A stretch of 64,000 nucleotides of DNA from NCBI RefSeq assembly GCF_000969605.1, contig NZ_JZUE01000004.1, forward strand, positions 248,001-312,000. Reading direction: 5' to 3'. The translations under genes and the position numbers were made by a program. Numbering within the stretch: position 1 is the first letter of the stretch; every line of letters begins with the position of its first letter. Below, one piece after another: positions 59,005-64,000 of this stretch. Source of the DNA: Aquincola tertiaricarbonis. Its GTDB lineage: Bacteria > Pseudomonadota > Gammaproteobacteria > Burkholderiales > Burkholderiaceae_C. The notes beneath the pieces are model-generated. The model did not search any database and was not told the origin of the DNA. It worked only from the letters and a program-made list of their open reading frames with translations.

Positions 59005-60312
59005 TCACTTCAGCCCCGCCAGCTGGCGCACGCCCAGCGTGGAGGCGGCCACCACATAGACGGCGCCCACGCAGGCCAGCAGCACCAGGCCCAAGGCCGA
59101 GGCCATGCCCCAGTTCACCGTGTTGTTGGCGTAGAAGGCCACGAAGTAGCCCAGCATCTGCTCGCGGGCGCTGCCCACCAGCGATGGCGTGATGTAGTAG
59201 CCCGCGGCCACGATGAAGGTCAGCAGCGCGCCGGCGGCCACGCCGGGCATGCTCAGCGGCAGCACCACGGCCAGGAAGCCACGCACCGGATGCGCCCCCA
59301 GCGAGGCGGATGCGCGCATCAGGTGCGGCGGAATGCCCTTGAGGCTGCTGTAGATCGGCAGCACGGTGAAGGGCAGCAGGATGTGCACCATCACGATGTA
59401 CAGCCCGGTCGCGTTGAACACCAGCGTCAACGGACGCGACACCAGGCCCAGCGCCTGCAGCAGGCCGTTGACCAGGCCGTTTTCCTGCAGCACCACGATC
59501 CAGGCCGTGGTGCGCGCCAGCAGCGATGTCCAGAACGGCAGCAGGATGGCCAGCGTAAGCAGCAGTGCGAACTTCCGCGGCGCGCGCACCAGCAGCGCGG
59601 CCAGCGGATAGCCCAGCAGCACGCAGCACAGCGTCACACCGCCGGCGATGCCCAGCGTGCGCAGCACCACGTCGAGGTAGATGCGCTGGTCGGCCGGCGC
59701 CTGCACGATGCGGCCGGCATCGTCCTGCCGAAGGTCGAGCGCGCTCAGCAGGTAGTAGGCCGTCCAGGGCGAGGCGGCCCGCTGCAGGGCGCGCCACGGC
59801 GCGGGTTCGGCCCAGCGCTCGTCCACGCCGGCCAGCCAGGACGCGGCATCGGGCGGCGGCGCCGGCAGCGCCGCGGCCTGGCGGGCCGTCTTGATGACCA
59901 GCGTGCGGTAGCCCGCCTGCTCGTAGTTCAGGCGGCGCGCCAGCTCGCCCAGCTGCCGGCTGCCGGCGCCCTGCTGCAGCTCCTGCACCAGGGCCGCGGC
60001 CGCCGCGGGCGGCGGCCCGTCCGATGCGGCGCCGCCCTCGGTCGCCCAGCCGGCCAGCGCCACGGCGGTGCGCGGCAGCGCCTCCTGCACTTCGGGATTG
60101 GCCACCGCGCGGTGCACCATCATGGCCAGCGGCACGAGGAAGAACACGGCGCCGTACAGCAGCAGCGGCAGCACCAGCAGCAGCGAAACCAGCCGGCCGG
60201 GCGCCTCGGCGCGCCGCACGGCCTGCTGCAGCCGCTGCCCCTGCAGCGGGGAAGTAGCCGCTTCTGCAGTCGCGGCGCCCGCGGCGGACAGGGCAAGAGA
60301 AGGCGAGGACAT
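59005..60312 (-). CDS. Polyamine-type ABC permease, PotB-like, with long periplasmic insert
   Basis: A 435-residue permease, longer than the usual 280-310 residues. After TM1 (LVSLLLVLPLLLYGAVFF) an insert of about 150 residues, Ala/Pro/Gln-rich, precedes the remaining TM helices. The conserved core ILLPFWTSLLARTTAWIVVLQ and the EAA loop ASASLGAHPVRGFLAVVLP are normal. Such long first periplasmic loops are known in some PotB-like permeases of Burkholderiales and may contact the receptor. It overlaps or abuts the PotC-like gene. Confidence 0.88.
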   Translation of the reverse strand: MSSPSLALSAAGAATAEAATSPLQGQRLQQAVRRAEAPGRLVSLLLVLPLLLYGAVFFLVPLAMMVHRAVANPEVQEALPRTAVALAGWATEGGAASDGPPPAAAAALVQELQQGAGSRQLGELARRLNYEQAGYRTLVIKTARQAAALPAPPPDAASWLAGVDERWAEPAPWRALQRAASPWTAYYLLSALDLRQDDAGRIVQAPADQRIYLDVVLRTLGIAGGVTLCCVLLGYPLAALLVRAPRKFALLLTLAILLPFWTSLLARTTAWIVVLQENGLVNGLLQALGLVSRPLTLVFNATGLYIVMVHILLPFTVLPIYSSLKGIPPHLMRASASLGAHPVRGFLAVVLPLSMPGVAAGALLTFIVAAGYYITPSLVGSAREQMLGYFVAFYANNTVNWGMASALGLVLLACVGAVYVVAASTLGVRQLAGLK

Positions 60313-60326
60313 GGCCGTTGCCTCCT

Positions 60327-61394
60327 TCAGTTGCGGGCCACCCAGCGCGTGAAGCGCTGCAGCAGCTCCTCTTCATGGTCCACCCAGAAGGCCGTGTCGA
60401 GCTGCACCGCGCCTTCCAGGTTGCGCGGCTCGGTGGGCAGCAGCGGCCTCAGGCGCGGCGGCAGCCGGTCGCTGGCGCGCAGGTTGGTCAGGCCATAGGG
60501 CACCTGCTCGGCAAAGGCCACTTGCCGTTCGGCGGTGAGCATCAGGTCCAGCAGCTCATAGGCGCGGGCTGCATGCGGGCTGCCCTTGACCAGCGTCCAG
60601 TAGTCCATGCTGTAGAGCTGCTGCTGCCAGCTCGATGCAAAGCGCTTGCCCTGCTGGTTGGCCGCGGCGATGCGTCCGCTGTATGCGGCCGTGACGGCCA
60701 CCGAGCCGTTGTCCAGCCATTCCAGCGGCTGGGCGCCCGACTCCCACCAGACGATGTGCGGCCGCAGCGCTTCCAGCTTGGCAAAGGCGCGGTCCTGGCC
60801 AGCGCGCGTGGCCAGCACCGTGTACACCGACGTCGGCGGCACGCCATCGGCCAGCAGCGCGATCTCCAGCGTCATGCGCGGCTGCTTGCGCAGGCCGCGC
60901 TTGCCCGGCCAGCGCTCCACGTTCCACAGGTCGGCCCAGCTGCGCGGCCCCTGCTCCCCGAACCGGCGGCTGTCGTAGGCCACCACCTTGGACCACACGA
61001 AGGCGCCCACGCCGCAGCGGGCGAAGGCCTTGTCCATCACCTCCCGCGCATGCGGCAGGCGCTGCCTGTCGATGGGCTCCAGGAGGCCCTGCTCGCAGGC
61101 GGCGGTCATCTCGTTCTCGTCCATCTGCACCAGGTCCCAGGTGACCTGTCCGGTCTCGACCATCGCCTTCTGGCGCGCGAAGCCGCCGGTGTAGCTGTCC
61201 TCCACCAGCACCGCGCCAGCCTGGCGCCGGTAAGGCTCGAAGTAGGCCTTGCGGAAGGCCTCCTGCAAGGCACCGCCGAAGGCGACCACCGTGAGGTCGG
61301 CCGCCCGTGCGGCGGCCGCGGGAAGACCGGTGGCGAAACAGCACACCAGCAATGGAAGAAGCCTGGGCAGGCGGCGGCGCAAGGCAAGAGGCAT
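60327..61394 (-). CDS. PotD-like ABC substrate-binding protein (copy 2)
   Basis: A 355-residue periplasmic receptor. The signal peptide ends AAAARAA before DLTVVAFGGALQEAFRKAY; DLVQMDENEM and ATRAGQDRAFAKLEAL match copy 1. The ATG at 61394 has GGAG upstream and is preferred to a TTG at 61445, which would sit almost on the operator. First gene of the eight-gene leftward operon and directly before the permease genes, so probably the main receptor of this transporter. Confidence 0.88.
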   Translation of the reverse strand: MPLALRRRLPRLLPLLVCCFATGLPAAAARAADLTVVAFGGALQEAFRKAYFEPYRRQAGAVLVEDSYTGGFARQKAMVETGQVTWDLVQMDENEMTAACEQGLLEPIDRQRLPHAREVMDKAFARCGVGAFVWSKVVAYDSRRFGEQGPRSWADLWNVERWPGKRGLRKQPRMTLEIALLADGVPPTSVYTVLATRAGQDRAFAKLEALRPHIVWWESGAQPLEWLDNGSVAVTAAYSGRIAAANQQGKRFASSWQQQLYSMDYWTLVKGSPHAARAYELLDLMLTAERQVAFAEQVPYGLTNLRASDRLPPRLRPLLPTEPRNLEGAVQLDTAFWVDHEEELLQRFTRWVARN

Positions 61395-61438
61395 GACGGC
61401 TCCACGGAAAGGATTGGCGGCAGCGGGCAGATTCGTTC

Positions 61439-61486
61439 TTCGCAAGCTACAGGATATATCCTATAGTTGCCCAGGCGCTGCGACAA
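61439..61486. promoter_or_regulatory. Divergent promoters overlapping the second GntR palindrome
   Basis: ACAGGATATATCCTAT (61449-61464) matches the 50034 palindrome at 15 of 16 positions. Rightward: TTCGCA (61439-61444) and TATAGT (61462-61467), 17 bases apart, for the transketolase genes. Leftward: TTGTCG (complement of 61481-61486) and TAGGAT (complement of 61458-61463), also 17 apart, for the transporter operon. One bound dimer would cover both -10 regions. Confidence 0.72.
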
Positions 61487-61513
61487 GCGCTTTTTTCCAG
61501 CAGGACCCAACCC

Positions 61514-62407
61514 ATGCCGATGCACACACCTCTTGCGCCGCCGCCCCCGCCGTCGGCCGCCCGACCTTCCCTCACCTCTGCCGAGCACCAGCGGCTGCGC
61601 GACAAGGCCCGCTTCGTGCGGCTGGAGACCATCCGGCTGATCGAGATCGCCAAGGTGGGGCACTACAGCTCGGTCTTCTCGGCTGCGGAGATCTTCGCGG
61701 CCCTGTACTACGACGTGATGGCCCTGCACCCCGGCGAGCCCGGCTGGCCGGACCGCGACCGCTTCCTGATGGGCAAGGGCCATGCGGCGGTGGGCCTGTT
61801 TCCCATCCTGGCCGACCATGGCTTCATCGACAGCACGACGCTGGACGGCTACACCCGGCTGGGCAACCCGCTGGGCGACCACCCGGACATGCGCAAGGTG
61901 CCGGGCATCGACTTCAGCTCCGGCTCCATCGGCCATGCGCTGTCCAACGGTGCGGGCATTGCGCTGGGCGGCCGCAGCGCCGGGCGCGGCTTCCACACCT
62001 TCGTGATGCTGGGCGACGGCGAAATGCAGGAGGGCCAGGTGTGGGAGGCGGCGCTGTTCGCCGCCCACTACCGGCTGTCACGCCTGGTGGCCGTCGTGGA
62101 CCGCAATGGCTGGCAGCTCGACGGGCGGGTGGACGAGGTCATCGGCGTGGAGTCGCTGGCCGACAAGTGGCGGTCCTTCGGCTGGCAGGTGCACGAGGTG
62201 GACGGCCATGACCTGGCCGCCCTGGTGCCGCTGCTGCGCGCGCTGAAGGCTGACACCACGCGCGAACAGCCGGCCTGCGTCATCGCCCACACCGTCAAGG
62301 GCAAGGGCGTGCGCCACATGGAGACCGAACCCGGCTGGCACCTCGGCTACCTCGCCCCCGAGGACGCCGCGCTGGCCATCGCCGAAATCAACGCCACCGA
62401 GATCTGA
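61514..62407 (+). CDS. Transketolase-like protein, N-terminal (ThDP-binding) subunit
   Basis: A 297-residue protein that equals the first domain of transketolase. The thiamine diphosphate motif GDGEMQEG starts at residue 167 and ends with Asn198; FLMGKGHAAVGLFPIL and SGSIGHALSNGAG are the other cofactor loops. It works only with the C-terminal subunit encoded one base after its stop. Split transketolases act on apulose, ascorbate-related and other unusual sugars as well as in the pentose phosphate pathway. In this cluster the acceptor or donor sugar is not evident. Confidence 0.9.
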   Translation: MPMHTPLAPPPPPSAARPSLTSAEHQRLRDKARFVRLETIRLIEIAKVGHYSSVFSAAEIFAALYYDVMALHPGEPGWPDRDRFLMGKGHAAVGLFPILADHGFIDSTTLDGYTRLGNPLGDHPDMRKVPGIDFSSGSIGHALSNGAGIALGGRSAGRGFHTFVMLGDGEMQEGQVWEAALFAAHYRLSRLVAVVDRNGWQLDGRVDEVIGVESLADKWRSFGWQVHEVDGHDLAALVPLLRALKADTTREQPACVIAHTVKGKGVRHMETEPGWHLGYLAPEDAALAIAEINATEI

Positions 62408-62408
62408 C

Positions 62409-63449
62409 ATGACCACCCCCTTGCGCTCGCCCGACAGCTGGCAATACCGCGCGCTGAACGCGTTGAACCCGGGCCTGTCGGCCCTGTCGGACGCCCTGGA
62501 CGACCTGGTGCGCCAGGGCCATCCAGTGCTGGCCGGCTCGGCCGACCTGCAGTACTCCAACGGCCTGGACCGCTTCGCCGCACGGCACCCGGAGCGCTAC
62601 ATCCAGTTCGGCATCTCCGAGCAGAACATGGTGTCGGCCGCGGCCGGCCTGGCCACCACAGGCCACATGCCCTTCGTGGCCACCTTCGCATCCTTCATGG
62701 CGCTGCTGTGCTGCGAGCAGATCCGCATGGACGTGGCCTACTGCGGCCTGCCGGTGCGGCTGATCGGCCACCACACCGGCATCTCGCTGGGCTTCTATGG
62801 CACCTCCCACCATGCCACCGAGGACATCGGCTGCCTGCGCTCCATCGCGGGGCTCACCATCGTGTCGCCGGCCGATGGCGCGCAGCTGGCCGCGGCCGTG
62901 CGTGCGTCGGTGGACTGGCCCCAGCCGATCTACTTCCGCATCGGCCGCGGTCGCGAGCCGCAGGTGTATCCCGCGGACACGCCCTTCGTCTTCGGCCAGG
63001 CCATCGAGCATGGCACCGGCGAAGAGCTCACCATCGTGGCCTGCGGCCTGCCGCTGGCGGCCGCGCTCTCGGCCGCGCGCACGCTGCGGGCCGAAGGCCG
63101 GTCGGTGGGCGTGATCGACATGGCCACCGTCAAGCCGCTCGACCGGGCCGCGGTGCTGCGGGCCGCGCGCCGCTCACCGGTGCTGCTGACGGTGGAGGAG
63201 CACAACGTGCTGGGCGGCCTGGGCGCGGCGGTGGCCGAGGTGCTGGCCGAGGAACCCACCGGCGCCCGCCTGGTGCGCCATGGCATCCAGGACGAGTACA
63301 GCCTGATCGCGCCCCCTACCCATCTGTACCGCCACTACCAGCTGGACGACGAAGGCGTGCTGGCGGTGGCCCGGCGGGCCCTGCGGGCCGGTGCCACCCG
63401 CCTTCACGACCCCGAAGGGTCGGGCGGCTCGGTGCGCTCGCCGTCGTAG
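62409..63449 (+). CDS. Transketolase-like protein, C-terminal subunit
   Basis: A 346-residue protein that equals the pyrimidine-binding and C-terminal domains of transketolase. FGISEQNM holds Glu71, which activates the ThDP aminopyrimidine; SLGFYGTSHHATEDIG and VEEHNVLGGLGAAVAE are the family substrate and C-terminal motifs. It pairs with the preceding gene. Its last 46 bases overlap the end of the convergent cupin gene. Confidence 0.9.
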   Translation: MTTPLRSPDSWQYRALNALNPGLSALSDALDDLVRQGHPVLAGSADLQYSNGLDRFAARHPERYIQFGISEQNMVSAAAGLATTGHMPFVATFASFMALLCCEQIRMDVAYCGLPVRLIGHHTGISLGFYGTSHHATEDIGCLRSIAGLTIVSPADGAQLAAAVRASVDWPQPIYFRIGRGREPQVYPADTPFVFGQAIEHGTGEELTIVACGLPLAAALSAARTLRAEGRSVGVIDMATVKPLDRAAVLRAARRSPVLLTVEEHNVLGGLGAAVAEVLAEEPTGARLVRHGIQDEYSLIAPPTHLYRHYQLDDEGVLAVARRALRAGATRLHDPEGSGGSVRSPS

Positions 63450-63925
63450 TAGTCCACCGCCGCGCCGCGGCGGTACAGGCCGCGCAGCCGCGGTGCTCCG
63501 GGCGTGCGGGCGGACACGCCGACCTTGTCGGAATCGGGGTACTCGCATACGTCCAGCTCCGCCTGGTTCGACAAAGCCAGGTAGCGCATGGTCACGCGGC
63601 CGGTGTTGATGATCTGGTGCGCCACCTCGGGCCCGCCGGTGGGGCAGGCCACCACGTCATGCGGCCGCAGCGCAAAGCGCTGGTCGCCGAAGCGCAGCTC
63701 GCCCTCGCCTTCCAGGATGACGAACACCTCCTCCTCGGCACGGTGCGCATGGAAGGGGCACTGCGCCTTGCCCGGCGGCAGCTCGGTCAGGTTGTAGCCC
63801 AGCTGCCGGGCGCCGATGGATGCGCTGAACAGCGCCCTGCGCGAGCTGTAGTAGCCGTTGTCCTCGATGTCGTCGAACTCGACGTCGGCCAGGTTGATGA
63901 GGGGCTTGGGCACGGGCGTCTCCAT
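63404..63925 (-). CDS. Cupin-domain protein
   Basis: A 173-residue single-domain cupin. The metal-binding set is His59, His61 and Glu65 or Glu66 in PFHAHRAEEEVFVILEG, with His103 in GGPEVAHQIINTG. Such proteins act as isomerases, dioxygenases or sensors; no specific role can be read. The ATG at 63925 starts METPVPKPLINL; a direct repeat GCGATGGAGAC just upstream contains an alternative ATG. It faces the transketolase genes and overlaps their end by 46 bases. The last 75 bases of the window after it hold no other recognisable gene. Confidence 0.82.
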   Translation of the reverse strand: METPVPKPLINLADVEFDDIEDNGYYSSRRALFSASIGARQLGYNLTELPPGKAQCPFHAHRAEEEVFVILEGEGELRFGDQRFALRPHDVVACPTGGPEVAHQIINTGRVTMRYLALSNQAELDVCEYPDSDKVGVSARTPGAPRLRGLYRRGAAVDYYDGERTEPPDPSGS

Positions 63926-64000
63926 CGCAGGTCTCCATCGCAAGGCGGGGCCTCGTCCAGCAAATGCCGGGCCCGGCCCGCGCACCCATCGGCGCCGCAG

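Noticed and set aside
1-64000. Insertion sequences, prophage, CRISPR arrays, tRNA or rRNA genes
   Set aside because: No transposase, integrase, repeat-spacer pattern or recognisable RNA gene was found by reading both strands; a covariance-model search was not possible here.

Overview
The window is a high-GC (about 70 %), gene-dense bacterial chromosome segment. The gene content points to a betaproteobacterium of the order Burkholderiales (Rubrivivax/Leptothrix/Ideonella-like). It has several orphan Bug/TctC solute receptors, a TctDE-type two-component system, a PEP-CTERM-tagged exported protein, AtuA-family enzymes and many catabolic ABC operons. No rRNA, tRNA, CRISPR array, transposase or phage gene was recognised. 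Genus and species are not called.

Layout. 1-3.4 kb: end of a Bug receptor, then a tight three-gene sugar or sugar-acid operon (Gfo/Idh/MocA dehydrogenase, DUF993 aldolase-like protein, TIM-barrel isomerase). 3.5-6.7 kb: an APC permease and a membrane diguanylate cyclase. 6.9-13.8 kb: the most unusual region. It holds a GNAT-like protein, a stand-alone acyl carrier protein, an AMP-forming ligase, both subunits of B12-dependent glutamate mutase, its MutL-type ATPase partner and a type-III-fold PLP decarboxylase, in one co-directional run with overlapping or nearly abutting genes. This resembles the part of vicenistatin biosynthesis that makes a beta-amino acid on an ACP (3-methylaspartate to 3-aminoisobutyryl-ACP), but no polyketide synthase is present. 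13.8-15.6 kb: a HipBA toxin-antitoxin pair with a readable operator array. 15.6-19.8 kb: two TctC-type receptors around a TctDE-like two-component system.

19.8-27.5 kb: a LysR regulator divergent from an operon with an AtuA pair, a Bug receptor, a tannase/feruloyl-esterase lipoprotein and a second alpha/beta-hydrolase lipoprotein; this looks like uptake and hydrolysis of an ester substrate. 27.5-37.3 kb: an IclR regulator, an M20 amidohydrolase (allantoate or N-carbamoyl amino acid type), a five-gene Dpp/Opp-like importer, an amidase and an AllA-like ureidoglycolate lyase; a ureide or N-carbamoyl substrate is likely. 37.3-40.4 kb: DUF3297, two small membrane proteins, a PEP-CTERM endonuclease/phosphatase and a hypothetical gene. 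40.5-46.9 kb: a TonB-dependent receptor with an ABC-2 transporter (ATPase plus two DUF3526-like permeases). 46.9-49.9 kb: a 37-residue small protein, a TerC-family membrane protein and an OmpR-type two-component system.

50-64 kb is one regulon. A class III aminotransferase, a PotA-like ATPase and a GntR/FCD regulator run rightward. An eight-gene leftward operon carries two acetylpolyamine-amidohydrolase (HDAC-fold) enzymes, two paralogous PotD-like receptors, PotB/PotC permeases, an SDR and a class IV aminotransferase. A split transketolase runs rightward from the far end and converges with a cupin gene. The same 16-bp palindrome (15 of 16 bases identical) lies in the promoter of the first operon and between the divergent second and third operons, so the GntR protein probably controls all three.
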